From contig NZ_JAJKFV010000029.1 of NCBI RefSeq assembly GCF_020966775.1, forward strand, positions 1,935,372-1,999,371: DNA of 64,000 nucleotides, given 5' to 3'. The DNA comes from Rhodopirellula halodulae. GTDB taxonomy: Bacteria; Planctomycetota; Planctomycetia; Pirellulales; Pirellulaceae. This document shows, piece after piece, positions 19,600-27,990 of this stretch. The number at the start of each line of letters is the position of its first letter. Position 1 is the stretch's first letter. The notes beneath the pieces were generated by a model that was not told the DNA's origin, did no database searches, and saw only the letters and a program-made list of their open reading frames with translations. The position numbers and the translations under genes were made by a program.

Positions 19600-20076
19600 T
19601 TATTCCGCCAGTGCCGTCAATGCATCCAAGACCTGTTGGTCGTGGCCGTTGACGCGAACGCGTTTCCAAACTTTGACCACTTTGCCTTGGGCGTCGATCA
19701 GATAGGTCGATCGTTGGATGCCCATCGATTTTTTGCCGTACATGTTTTTCTCGCGATAGGCACCGTACTTCTCGCTCATGGCATGGTTTGAGTCGACCAG
19801 CAGCGGGAAAGGCAACTCGAACTTTTCGCGAAACTGCACGTGACTTTCCGCTGAATCGGGGCTGATTCCGAAAAGCTGCGCCCCCGTGGATTGGATTTCC
19901 GGATAACAGTCGCGAAAGGCACAGGCTTCGGTGGTGCAGCCGGGCGTGTTGTCCTTTGGATAGAAGAACAGCACCACGGGAGCCCCGGCCAGGTCTTTGA
20001 GTTTGACCGTCTGGCCGTCTTGGTCCTTCAACGTGAAGGCGGGCGCCTTTTTACCGGGTTCGATGAAATCAGCCAT
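19600..20076 (-). CDS. bcp: Thioredoxin-dependent peroxiredoxin, Bcp/PrxQ type
   Basis: The 158-residue enzyme reduces hydroperoxides using a peroxidatic cysteine. The active-site segment FFYPKDNTPGCTTEACAFRD gives Cys47 (peroxidatic) and Cys52 (resolving), the atypical 2-Cys spacing of E. coli Bcp (45/50). The N-terminal G-x-K-A-P-A-F-T-L and the later GISPDSAESHVQFREK and YGKKSMGIQRSTYLID blocks are canonical. It is the first gene of the minus-strand run bcp - Hsp70 - Hsp70 - ASPIC protein, with a 12-base gap to the first Hsp70. This points to a link between peroxide defence and protein quality control. Confidence 0.95.
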   Translation of the reverse strand: MADFIEPGKKAPAFTLKDQDGQTVKLKDLAGAPVVLFFYPKDNTPGCTTEACAFRDCYPEIQSTGAQLFGISPDSAESHVQFREKFELPFPLLVDSNHAMSEKYGAYREKNMYGKKSMGIQRSTYLIDAQGKVVKVWKRVRVNGHDQQVLDALTALAE

Positions 20077-20691
20077 GATGGTGGAGGCCCAATTTGGGGG
20101 CGTCTTCAGTGAGGAGAGCGTTCGGAGGAAGGCATTGTTTTCGATCGGTCAATTTGTCGCCAGCGGGGGCGGTTTGTCTGGCCGGACCGGGACGCCATGT
20201 GGTTCGGTAAATCACGGGAGAATCGGCGATTGGACTTTGATTTGCCGGGTGACTCGATTTGTCACTTCGCGTTACACTGTGCGGACTTCCATCCTCCAAG
20301 ATTGACAGCGACGGCGATGTGGCTGAATTGGGGCTCCGCTTGGCTGCGAACCACGGTTTCCCAATCAAGCTCCCATCGTGTGTCTGACGACATTCATCTC
20401 GGCGACTTCCATAATGCAATTTGGTGTCAACGATCTCGCTCGCTTTGTGAAAAGAGTTCAGGCAGCGACCGCAGGTTTGAGACCAGATGGTCCGTTCACA
20501 TGGGTTGGTGTCACACCTCGGCAGAGTCACTGGTCAGCATCGAGGTGGGAGTTCAAGACAATTGACAGGGTGTCGCAAACCATGCGACTGGTCATTGTCT
20601 TCCGTCGTCTGTTTGTTTCTCGTTCGAAAGTCATTTGAACTTGTCCGATCAATCCACCTCCTCCTCCGACGAATCCCAACCCTCCAATCCG
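20077..20691. other. Intergenic region between divergent bcp and rsfS
   Basis: About 600 bases separate the two divergent start codons. Open frames exist on both strands, but none shows a recognisable domain or a good ribosome site. A short dyad GTGAC-7-GTCAC lies near 20250-20267, and a TTGACA hexamer is at 20562-20567 without a matching -10. The promoters for both flanking genes should be here, but I cannot place them. Confidence 0.5.
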
Positions 20692-21096
20692 ATGGCTCAC
20701 CCAAGCCGTGCGATTCGCCCTCACGGATTGGAAGAAGCTCGCAAACTCGCCACCGAAGCGGCTCGAGTTGCGTTGGACAACAACGCACAAGACGTGATGG
20801 TGATGGATGTCAGCGGTCAATCTGCGGAATTCGATTTCTTTGTGATCGCCACGGGAACCAGTCGCCGTCAGTTGCACGCCATCAGCGAACAGACTGACGA
20901 TGCTCTTGAAAAAGGGATGGGCGATCGTCGCCAGGGCATTGAAGGTTATCAAGAAAGCAGTTGGATCGTTCTGGACTATGGCAGTCTGGTCGTTCATCTG
21001 TTCGACGACGAAACCCGCGAATACTACGACCTGGAATCTTTGTGGGCCGATGCGAAGCTCATTCCATTGTCGGATCTTGGTTTGACGCAACGCTGA
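20692..21096 (+). CDS. rsfS: Ribosomal silencing factor RsfS
   Basis: RsfS binds ribosomal protein uL14 and blocks joining of the subunits in slow growth. The 134-residue product contains the family core: LATEAARVALDNNAQDVMVM, FDFFVIATGTSRRQLHAI, QGIEGYQESSWIVLDYGSLV and VHLFDDETREYYDLESLW. The length fits the family (105-135). The ATG at 20692 is preferred; a TTG at 20635 would add a 19-residue Ser-rich extension and cannot be excluded. argS follows 85 bases later on the same strand. Confidence 0.92.
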   Translation: MAHPSRAIRPHGLEEARKLATEAARVALDNNAQDVMVMDVSGQSAEFDFFVIATGTSRRQLHAISEQTDDALEKGMGDRRQGIEGYQESSWIVLDYGSLVVHLFDDETREYYDLESLWADAKLIPLSDLGLTQR

Positions 21097-21181
21097 AAAA
21101 GGCGTTTTGACGTCGCCACATTGTTCATTTCGATTCACCTTTCTTTCTCTATTTTGCACCGTTGCGCGGTGTGCCGTTTCG

Positions 21182-23197
21182 ATGCATCTACCCAATGTCC
21201 TGCAGGCTCGTTTTACAGAAGCACTTCAGTCACTGACGGATTCACCGGCTGACTACGCGGGGATGATTCGCACGGCCGCGGATCCGAAATTTGGCGATTA
21301 TCAGTCCAACGCTGCGATGCCTCTCGCGAAACGAGTCGACAAGTCCTCGCGCGATGTGGCGGCGGAGTTGGTCGAAAAACTGAAGGTGGATGACCTGTTC
21401 GAAACACCCGAGGTTGCAGGACCAGGGTTTATCAATTTACGACTGAAGGATTCTGTTTTGTTCGACAGCATGCAACAAATGCTGTTGGATGAACGCGTCG
21501 GTGTCGCGTCGACTTCGCAACCTAAGCGAGTGATCATTGATTTCTCGTCGCCCAACGTCGCGAAGCCCATGCATGTGGGGCATATTCGCAGCACGGTCAT
21601 TGGGGATTGTTTGGCTCGAACGCTGCGTTTCTACGGCGAAGAAGTGATTACCGACAATCACTTGGGCGATTGGGGCACTCAGTTCGGCATCATCATCTAC
21701 GGGTACCGGCATTTCGGTGATCCGGCCAAGGTTGCGGCCAATCCGGTTCCGGAACTCTCTGCTCTCTACCGGTTGACCAACCAGCTGATCGAGTACCAAA
21801 AGGCCAAACGAGCCGTGGTCGCTGGGCAGGACAAGCTGGCAACCGCAAAGGAGGAGGCCGTCGTTGCCGCACGCCAAGCCGATGAAGCGGAAGCGGATGA
21901 GAGTCTGAAGCCCAAAGAGAAGAAAAAGGCTCGCAAGAATGCGGATGCGGCCAGCCGTCGAATCTCCACCGTCGAGTCTGAGCTGAAATCGCTGCAGGAA
22001 AAGATTGATGCCGTCGACAATGACCCTGAGTTGTCCAAAATGGCTCAGGAGCACAGCGACGTGGACCAAGCGGTCTTGAGAGAAACCGCGAAATTGCATG
22101 AGGGGGATGAAGAGAATCTAAAACTTTGGAAGGAGTTTTTGCCTCACTGCCAAGATGAAATCAATCGAATCTATGATCGGTTGAATGTCGAATTCGATCA
22201 CACGCTCGGCGAAAGTTTTTATCACGATCGATTGGCCGGGGTGGTCGAACAACTGACAAAGCTCGGTTTGACGACCGAGAGTGATGGTGCCATCTGTGTC
22301 TTCTTAGAAGGGTTCGAGAGCCCGATGATCATTCAAAAACGCGACGGTGCGTTTTTGTACGCGACCACCGATTTGGCGACCCTCCAATATCGACGCGATG
22401 AGTTTAAACCTGACGAGATCTTGTACGTCGTCGATTCGCGCCAGGGTGAGCACTTTCAGAAATTCTTTGCCATGGCCGATCCATTGGGCATGGAAAACGT
22501 GCATCTGGTGCATGTCAATTTTGGAACCGTTTTGGGGCCGGATGGCCGTCCAATGAAGACGCGCAGCGGTTCGCTGATTGGTCTTGAGAGTCTGCTGAAT
22601 GACGCGGTGGACCGCGCCAAAGAGGTCGTTTGCAATCCAGATCGTTTGCAGTCGATGAATCCGCCCATGGAGGAGGCTGAGCAGCAACAGATCGCCGAAA
22701 TCGTTGGAATTGGCGCCATCAAGTACGCCGATTTGTCGCACCACCGAACCAGCGATTACAAATTTGACGTCGACAAAATGGTGGCGTTGGAAGGAAACAC
22801 CGCGACTTATGTCCAATATTCCTATGCTCGCACGCAGAGCATTTTGCGGCGTGTTTCCGATTCCAATGATGCTGCAGCCGTCGAGCAAATGGTTGAGCAG
22901 GCCGTCGCGACTCAGCCTCTCACCTTCACGCACGCACACGAACGAGCGTTGGCTCTCATGCTGCTTCGTTTTGAAGAAGCGGTCGAATCGGTTCGATTGA
23001 ACTACGCACCCAACGCATTGTGCGACTATTTGTTTGAAACCGCGAAAGCTTATTCTTCTTTCAACGACAGTTGTCGAGTGCTGGGGAACGATGACCCCTC
23101 CGTGATGCAAACTCGTTTGGCATTGGTGGTTTTGACCGGTCGAGTATTGCGAAAAGGGCTCTCGTTGCTCGGAATCGGTGTCGCCGAACGCATGTGA
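21182..23197 (+). CDS. argS: Arginyl-tRNA synthetase with coiled-coil insertion
   Basis: This class I synthetase charges tRNA-Arg. It shows the N-terminal Add1-type region (residues 1-110), the HIGH motif as PMHVGHIRST near residue 135, the family block DNHLGDWGTQFG, VVDSRQGEHFQKFF, and MKTRSGSLIGLESLL in place of KMSK, as usual for ArgS. The C-terminal anticodon domain includes YVQYSYARTQSIL. At 671 residues it is longer than typical (about 560-590): an insertion of about 80 Lys/Ala/Glu-rich residues at roughly 215-300 (for example EKKKARKNADAASRRIS) is predicted to form a coiled coil. The ATG at 21182 matches the family start; a TTG at 21107 is rejected. Confidence 0.96.
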   Translation: MHLPNVLQARFTEALQSLTDSPADYAGMIRTAADPKFGDYQSNAAMPLAKRVDKSSRDVAAELVEKLKVDDLFETPEVAGPGFINLRLKDSVLFDSMQQMLLDERVGVASTSQPKRVIIDFSSPNVAKPMHVGHIRSTVIGDCLARTLRFYGEEVITDNHLGDWGTQFGIIIYGYRHFGDPAKVAANPVPELSALYRLTNQLIEYQKAKRAVVAGQDKLATAKEEAVVAARQADEAEADESLKPKEKKKARKNADAASRRISTVESELKSLQEKIDAVDNDPELSKMAQEHSDVDQAVLRETAKLHEGDEENLKLWKEFLPHCQDEINRIYDRLNVEFDHTLGESFYHDRLAGVVEQLTKLGLTTESDGAICVFLEGFESPMIIQKRDGAFLYATTDLATLQYRRDEFKPDEILYVVDSRQGEHFQKFFAMADPLGMENVHLVHVNFGTVLGPDGRPMKTRSGSLIGLESLLNDAVDRAKEVVCNPDRLQSMNPPMEEAEQQQIAEIVGIGAIKYADLSHHRTSDYKFDVDKMVALEGNTATYVQYSYARTQSILRRVSDSNDAAAVEQMVEQAVATQPLTFTHAHERALALMLLRFEEAVESVRLNYAPNALCDYLFETAKAYSSFNDSCRVLGNDDPSVMQTRLALVVLTGRVLRKGLSLLGIGVAERM

Positions 23198-23224
23198 TTC
23201 GGACCTTTTGGGCCTCGTTCAACT

Positions 23225-23254
23225 GCGGTGAGTGTAGAGCTTGCCGCTTTTTTT
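23225..23254 (+). terminator. Intrinsic terminator after argS
   Basis: GCGGTGAG (23225-23232) pairs with CTTGCCGC (23240-23247) over eight bases, two of them G-U wobbles, with a seven-base loop. Seven T residues follow at 23248-23254. It lies 28 bases after the argS stop. Confidence 0.8.
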
Positions 23255-23677
23255 ATGCGCCGATCCCGGCGGCCCTGTCGTCTGCGATGGCTTTCAAGAG
23301 TAGAGGTCGATGCGAATCAAATCGTTCTTTTGATATTGGTGGAAGGCTTTTTACCTATGATTTCCTAGACAAAAGCGATTCCTTTGGGTGTGTGTAATAT
23401 CCGCCAGTGGGGGATGTGTCTGATGGTGTGTCATGAAGAATTGATTGCATGCCGCTTCTCTCAATTGCATCGGCTGCGGGGCAATGGGGCGACGCAAGAG
23501 GTTGTTTTCAAGGACTTCTTTGCAAACTGATTTGCAAATTCCGATCAAAACGAGGGTGACTATGTGAAAATAAATGAAGTGATTTATTGCATAGTTGAGT
23601 GTTGGAGCATTGACAGTAAACCGCTTTTTTATAACGTGTGCCCAACTTGAGTTTCAAACACCCTTATGGAGTCAAAC
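23255..23677 (+). promoter_or_regulatory. Repeat-rich upstream region of the H1-like gene
   Basis: This non-coding stretch is more AT-rich than its surroundings. It holds two copies of the self-complementary octamer TTTGCAAA (23519-23526 and 23531-23538), one helical turn apart, and three copies of ATTGCAT (23444-23450, 23464-23470, 23586-23592), the first two exactly 20 bases apart. TTGACA at 23610-23615 and TATAAC at 23630-23635 resemble promoter boxes, but the 14-base spacer is short. It is a candidate control region; no protein-binding family can be named. Confidence 0.4.
23668..23671 (+). promoter_or_regulatory. Ribosome binding site deciding the start of the H1-like gene
   Basis: GGAG ends six bases before the GTG at 23678, ideal spacing. 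It overlaps the ATG at 23666, which therefore probably is not the start. Confidence 0.6.
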
Positions 23678-24058
23678 GTGGCCAAAAAATCTGGTGGACC
23701 CAACAAGTCGCAAGCTATCCGTGACTATTACACTGCAAACCCGAGTGCAAAGCCCATGGAAGTGGCTGCAGAGTTGGGAAAGAAAGGAATCGATGTCACG
23801 CCTGCGTTCGTGAGCACGGTCAAGTCCACCACCATGGGCAAGTCCGCGAAAAAGTCGGCTCGCAAGTCGGCCGCGAAGTCGCCAGCTGCGAAGAAAACCG
23901 GCGCGAAACGTGGTCGTCCCGCAGGCTCGACTTCCAAAGCTGCTAGCAACGAAGTCTCTTTGGATTCGTTGTTGCAAGTGAAGAAGATCGTGGAAGAAAT
24001 GGGCAGCGTTCAAGATGCGAAAAACGCACTGACCGCGCTCGAAAAGTTGATGGGGTAA
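23678..24058 (+). CDS. Histone-H1-like nucleoid protein with AT-hook motif
   Basis: The 126-residue basic protein has three parts. Residues 1-45 form a predicted helical domain (KSQAIRDYYTANPSAKP, EVAAELGKKGIDVTPAFVS) resembling small helix-turn-helix modules at the front of bacterial Lys-rich nucleoid proteins. Residues 48-85 are a Lys/Ala/Ser-rich tail with SAKKSARKSAAKSPAAKK, like the C-terminal tail of histone H1, ending in KRGRPAGS, whose RGRP core is an AT-hook. Residues 90-126 form an acidic-hydrophobic helix (LLQVKKIVEEMGSVQDAKNA) that could dimerise. It probably binds DNA. It stands alone, with its own terminator downstream and a repeat-rich upstream region. Confidence 0.82.
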   Translation: MAKKSGGPNKSQAIRDYYTANPSAKPMEVAAELGKKGIDVTPAFVSTVKSTTMGKSAKKSARKSAAKSPAAKKTGAKRGRPAGSTSKAASNEVSLDSLLQVKKIVEEMGSVQDAKNALTALEKLMG

Positions 24059-24110
24059 TCCATCTCATACAAAGAATGGATAACAAGGATGTGCTTCCAG
24101 TCTCGATTTG

Positions 24111-24145
24111 AGGCGACTTGATTCGTTCGAGTCGCCTTTCTTTTT
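24111..24145 (+). terminator. Intrinsic terminator after the H1-like gene
   Basis: AGGCGACT (24111-24118) pairs with AGTCGCCT (24130-24137), followed by TTCTTTTT (24138-24145). There is no T-run in the other orientation, so it serves the plus strand. Confidence 0.88.
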
Positions 24146-24193
24146 GCGCCCAGTAAATGGTGGGTAGGTCGCGTTTCTGCAAGATACTGTTCG

Positions 24194-26320
24194 TTATTTC
24201 GGGAAATCGAGCACGCCGTCCCAGCCCGCCGGTGCGGTTCGGTGATGCTGCAGGATGATCCGCAACAAGACGTCTTTGGGGCGGTCCCATGCCGGCAGTT
24301 CGAGCAGGCGTTCGTAGGCGGAGTCCCATTCACCGCGAGCGAATTCTTCCCAGCCCTGGTGGTAAGCTTCGATCTGTGCGTCCGACAGGTTGGACTGTCC
24401 TTCAACCGGCACCACCAATTGATAGACGTCCACCGGAATCTTGAGTCCCGCGGCTCGGACGCGACCCAACTTGCGAAGTCGAAAGAATGGTTCTTGCGTG
24501 GTGGACTGAAGATGTTCGCTCCAAGATCGGAGGGCATCCGCTGAGGCGTGGTCCAGTAGAATTTCGACTCCGAAGTGTTTGGTTAGGCCTTCCAACCGAC
24601 TGGCCAAATTCACGACGGGACCAAAGGCGGTGACTTTGACTTGATCCACCGTCCCAATGCGGCCCGCGACGGCTGGACCCGACGCGATGCCGATTCCGCA
24701 ACGAAATTCAGTGTTGCCGGATGCATAGTCCAGGCGAATGCCAGCAGCTGCTTTCGCAGCGGCCAGGACGCTCGCGACGATGTGGGCCGATGAGCTGAGG
24801 TCGGCTTCTGGGTGTTCGAGTTGCAGTTCGATTGGCCAGCCCCAAAAACCCATTGCGGCATCACCGTGAAAATCACCGATCACGCCGCCGGTATCGAGAA
24901 TATGACGCGTCATTACGCCCAATGCCGCACTGACTTGTTCAAGCAATAGCAATAGTTGGTCGCTCTGCATCTCAGATGTTCTTGAGAACCCGCGCAGGTC
25001 GCAGAACATCACGCTTAGATCGCACTGGCGTGGCTGCAACCAGCTTTGAGGGTCTTGTCCCGAAAGAGCGTCCAACACCACGGGCGCGAAGAAACGCCGC
25101 ATGGCTAGGTGCCGCTGTTGAAAGTGGGATGTTTGACGAATTCCTGAGATGAGGGAGCCGACAACCTCGGCGAATTTGACATCGTCACCCAGACGATCCG
25201 CCAATGTGCCAGAGTCCTCTGATAGCTCTTTCCAATTAGCACCCAACGCTCGGGATCCGGCAACATAGATCGCCCATCCGGCACAAGCGTCGCTGCGAAG
25301 CGGAACACAAAAGGCCCAGTCGACATTTTCCGCTGCGGTGTATTCGACTCCTCGGTTGCCTTGTGAATCCCATAGGTGCAGCACGCTTTCACGACGTTTG
25401 AGAGCTGTTTTGACCAGTCGCGAACTGACTGCGTGTTGCTGGGTCAAATTCTCGCGGCAGTCGTAGTGCAGAACTTTCATGTCGCCGGATTCGTCCGATG
25501 CATGATCGATGCCGCCGAAGGCTTGTTTCTCCACTGGGTCTGATTGAACAATTGCCACGGTGGAGGCGGATGGAGTGGCACGCAGCAACGTGTCGGAGAC
25601 TCGGACGAGCAGTTCTTCATCATCAACACTGCCGGCCACGATGTCGGGTAGTCGAGCCAGCAATTGGATTCGACGGCGGGTATCACGAAAATCACGGTCG
25701 CGGAGTGCCGATGCCTCGAAAGCCATTTCGGTCACACCGTCGCGGTCCGAAACGAGGTCTGACCGGAGTTCGGCTGGGATGGGGCCCGGGCGAGGTGTGG
25801 ATGCGTCGGCGGCCCGCTCCGCGATGGATTGGTGGCGAGAGCTGGACGATTCGTGTCCGACTCCGCCGACCTGATCCGTGAATCCAGGCCGACGCGCGAG
25901 CGTGAAAGTTGTTTCACCGATCACAAAGTGTTCGCCGGGCACCAATACGAAGCGGTCTCTGGGACGTCCTCGAAAGAAGATCGGGTTGCGAGCACGTTCG
26001 TCACGCAACACTTGCAAGCGATCGTTGCTCAATGCGGTGAGGATGGCATGGGAGCGTGAGATCGAATGATCCCAGGGAACTTGCCAATGAACCGTGCGAG
26101 TTCGACGTCGGTCGCGAGCCGGATACGGTTCCGGCTCGGTCGCATTTGAATCGTCCGTGTCGGTTTCGCCGGTGTGCTGGTTGGCCGAGACGACGGTCAC
26201 CGGTTTGGCATCGCCGGACGGTTGCCGGCCCATCAAGATCTCAACCCCAGCAACCAATTCTGGCAAACCTTTTCGCCATCGATAGCCGTCACCGGCTCCT
26301 TGCGCGATCAAATCAGGCAT
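24194..26320 (-). CDS. FHA-GAF-class III adenylate/guanylate cyclase
   Basis: The 708-residue protein combines three modules. An FHA-like phosphothreonine-binding domain lies at about 30-145, with ISRSHAIL and ERARNPIFFRGRP. A GAF-type sensor domain follows at about 225-400. A class III cyclase domain lies at about 460-640: metal-binding Asp in VMFCDLRGFSR and in VIGDFHGDAAMGFWG, then KVTAFGPVVNLASRLEGL with the Lys and the Asn/Arg pair used in purine and transition-state binding. It should make cAMP (or cGMP) in response to a phosphorylated partner and a small ligand. No membrane segment is visible. The ATG at 26320 is chosen because longer frames run into the next gene. Confidence 0.9.
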   Translation of the reverse strand: MPDLIAQGAGDGYRWRKGLPELVAGVEILMGRQPSGDAKPVTVVSANQHTGETDTDDSNATEPEPYPARDRRRTRTVHWQVPWDHSISRSHAILTALSNDRLQVLRDERARNPIFFRGRPRDRFVLVPGEHFVIGETTFTLARRPGFTDQVGGVGHESSSSRHQSIAERAADASTPRPGPIPAELRSDLVSDRDGVTEMAFEASALRDRDFRDTRRRIQLLARLPDIVAGSVDDEELLVRVSDTLLRATPSASTVAIVQSDPVEKQAFGGIDHASDESGDMKVLHYDCRENLTQQHAVSSRLVKTALKRRESVLHLWDSQGNRGVEYTAAENVDWAFCVPLRSDACAGWAIYVAGSRALGANWKELSEDSGTLADRLGDDVKFAEVVGSLISGIRQTSHFQQRHLAMRRFFAPVVLDALSGQDPQSWLQPRQCDLSVMFCDLRGFSRTSEMQSDQLLLLLEQVSAALGVMTRHILDTGGVIGDFHGDAAMGFWGWPIELQLEHPEADLSSSAHIVASVLAAAKAAAGIRLDYASGNTEFRCGIGIASGPAVAGRIGTVDQVKVTAFGPVVNLASRLEGLTKHFGVEILLDHASADALRSWSEHLQSTTQEPFFRLRKLGRVRAAGLKIPVDVYQLVVPVEGQSNLSDAQIEAYHQGWEEFARGEWDSAYERLLELPAWDRPKDVLLRIILQHHRTAPAGWDGVLDFPK

Positions 26321-26390
26321 GTTGGTTCTTTGTAGAGGATCGAGATGCGATGAGTCGAAGACAACAAGACGCTTGGCCAGAAGCGACCGG

Positions 26391-27827
26391 TTAGTTTGTC
26401 CCGCCAGTCGCTGCGGCGATTCCGGCGGCTCTGCCGGTGCTGAACGCCGCCTGAAAGTTAAAGCCGCCGATCCACCCGTCGACGTCAAGGATCTCTCCGG
26501 CAATGTAAAGCCCCGGCACGATTCGGCTTTCCAGTGTACGGGGATCGACCTCAGAAAGTTGAACGCCACCAGCGGTCACTTCCGCTTTCGCGAATCCGCG
26601 GGTGTCGTGGACCGGAAGCTCCCATCGCTTGAGCGATTCGATGGTTGTCTGAAGTGCTTTGCCAGGGAGTTGTGACAAGTTGACGTTGGGATCGGACGGG
26701 CAATTGGCTTGACAGAGATGGCCCGCGAGACGCGACGGCAACCACTGTTGCAACAGAGCGAGGAGACTACGGCGACCGCGTTCTGATGAGCGATCAGACA
26801 GCAGAGTGCGGAGCTCCGTTTCAGCGACATCGGGAATCAAGTCCAGGCGAAGTCTCGCTTCGCGGATGGACGGACATTCCGTCATGACACCGCTGACATC
26901 CATCGCGGCGGGGCCCGAGAATCCAAAGTGGGTGAACAGCCATGACGATCGTCGCTCGAGTTTGGGTTTCTTTCCCGAACGATGGTCGGGCGTGAAGACA
27001 GACGCACGAATGTCGGGCAAAGTCAGTCCCGATAGGCTCTGCGTCGCCTCGGTTCCTCCGATCAAAGGAACCAAGGCTGGGCGAGGCGCGACGATTTGGT
27101 GCCCGAGGGCTTTCATCCACGGATAACCGTCACCGGTGGTGCCGCAGCCCGGCCAACTCTTTCCACCCGAGGTCACAACGACCCGGTCGGCATGCAGTTC
27201 ATCTTGCGCACCGTTTCGTGAAACCGCGATTCGCCATTGCCCACCGGGTTCGTTGGAAGTGGTCGCCTCCGCTCGGCTGATGTTGAGCACGGCGGTTTGC
27301 TTTTCTAGGCGGATCCCAGCATCCAGCATCCGTCGGTGAAGAGCATCCCGCACATCGACGGCTCGATCACTGACTGGAAAGATCTTTCCCGTGTCTTCAC
27401 GCTTAGTCGGGACGCCCCACTCGTTGAAGAGTTTGATGACGTCGGTAGGGCCAAACTTGCCCACGCTGGGTTGTAAAAATCGTTTGGACTTGCCGAATGC
27501 TTCCGCGATTCCTTTCGCATCTGTGTCATGCGTGATGTTGCAGCGGGTGCCGCCGGACATCAGGATCTTCACGCCCGTTTTGTTGTTCTTTTCCAACAGA
27601 GTGACTTTGGCACCCGCGTAGGCGGCTTCGGCTGCGGCCATCATCCCCGCAGCGCCCGCCCCAACCACCACGACATGAGGGGGGCCCGAAGTTTGATTCC
27701 CGTTGGTTGCGGGATGGTCCGAGGGAGGCAAAAGGGCGTCTTCCTGATGGGTGGTGGGCGAGATTGGACAGTCAGACAGCGGTTTCTGGTTGCCCAGGTT
27801 CGGCTCCGTGCCGATCTGGGGCGGCAT
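26391..27827 (-). CDS. BaiN/HI0933-type NAD(P)/FAD-dependent oxidoreductase
   Basis: The 478-residue flavoprotein opens, after about 50 low-complexity residues, with the FAD motif VVVVGAGAAGMMAAAEAA, then TLLEKNNKTGVKILMSGGTRCNITH, the diagnostic block of the HI0933/YhiN/BaiN family. The central T-S-G-G-K-S-W-P-x-C-G-T-T-G-D-G-Y segment and the C-terminal AGGVQLSEVDPRTLES and LYIAGEILDVDGWIGGFN are also typical. Members are FAD enzymes of mostly unknown substrate; BaiN acts on bile acids in gut bacteria, which is unlikely here. It lies upstream of, and on the same strand as, the cyclase gene, 70 bases away. Confidence 0.9.
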   Translation of the reverse strand: MPPQIGTEPNLGNQKPLSDCPISPTTHQEDALLPPSDHPATNGNQTSGPPHVVVVGAGAAGMMAAAEAAYAGAKVTLLEKNNKTGVKILMSGGTRCNITHDTDAKGIAEAFGKSKRFLQPSVGKFGPTDVIKLFNEWGVPTKREDTGKIFPVSDRAVDVRDALHRRMLDAGIRLEKQTAVLNISRAEATTSNEPGGQWRIAVSRNGAQDELHADRVVVTSGGKSWPGCGTTGDGYPWMKALGHQIVAPRPALVPLIGGTEATQSLSGLTLPDIRASVFTPDHRSGKKPKLERRSSWLFTHFGFSGPAAMDVSGVMTECPSIREARLRLDLIPDVAETELRTLLSDRSSERGRRSLLALLQQWLPSRLAGHLCQANCPSDPNVNLSQLPGKALQTTIESLKRWELPVHDTRGFAKAEVTAGGVQLSEVDPRTLESRIVPGLYIAGEILDVDGWIGGFNFQAAFSTGRAAGIAAATGGTN

Positions 27828-27990
27828 CGAACTTCGCCGACTGCCAACATGGATTTGATTGACGTGGCGGAATCAATGCAATGGCGGGCAAGAAAGCCAA
27901 ATCTGAATTGCAATTTGTTGTCTGATTGACTAGTTCTGATCTTACCTCAGACAGGATGTCTCGTTCACACCCCAATTGTTTAGAAGTGAA

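Noticed and set aside
20069-20530. A 153-codon minus-strand frame upstream of bcp
   Set aside because: It overlaps the bcp start and has no domain, signal or ribosome site.
23610-23635. TTGACA and TATAAC as a sigma-70 promoter of the H1-like gene
   Set aside because: The spacer is 14 bases, too short for a normal promoter; kept only as a remark in the upstream region.
26321-26569. Longer start for the cyclase gene
   Set aside because: The extension overlaps the end of the neighbouring oxidoreductase gene and shows no FHA-family similarity.
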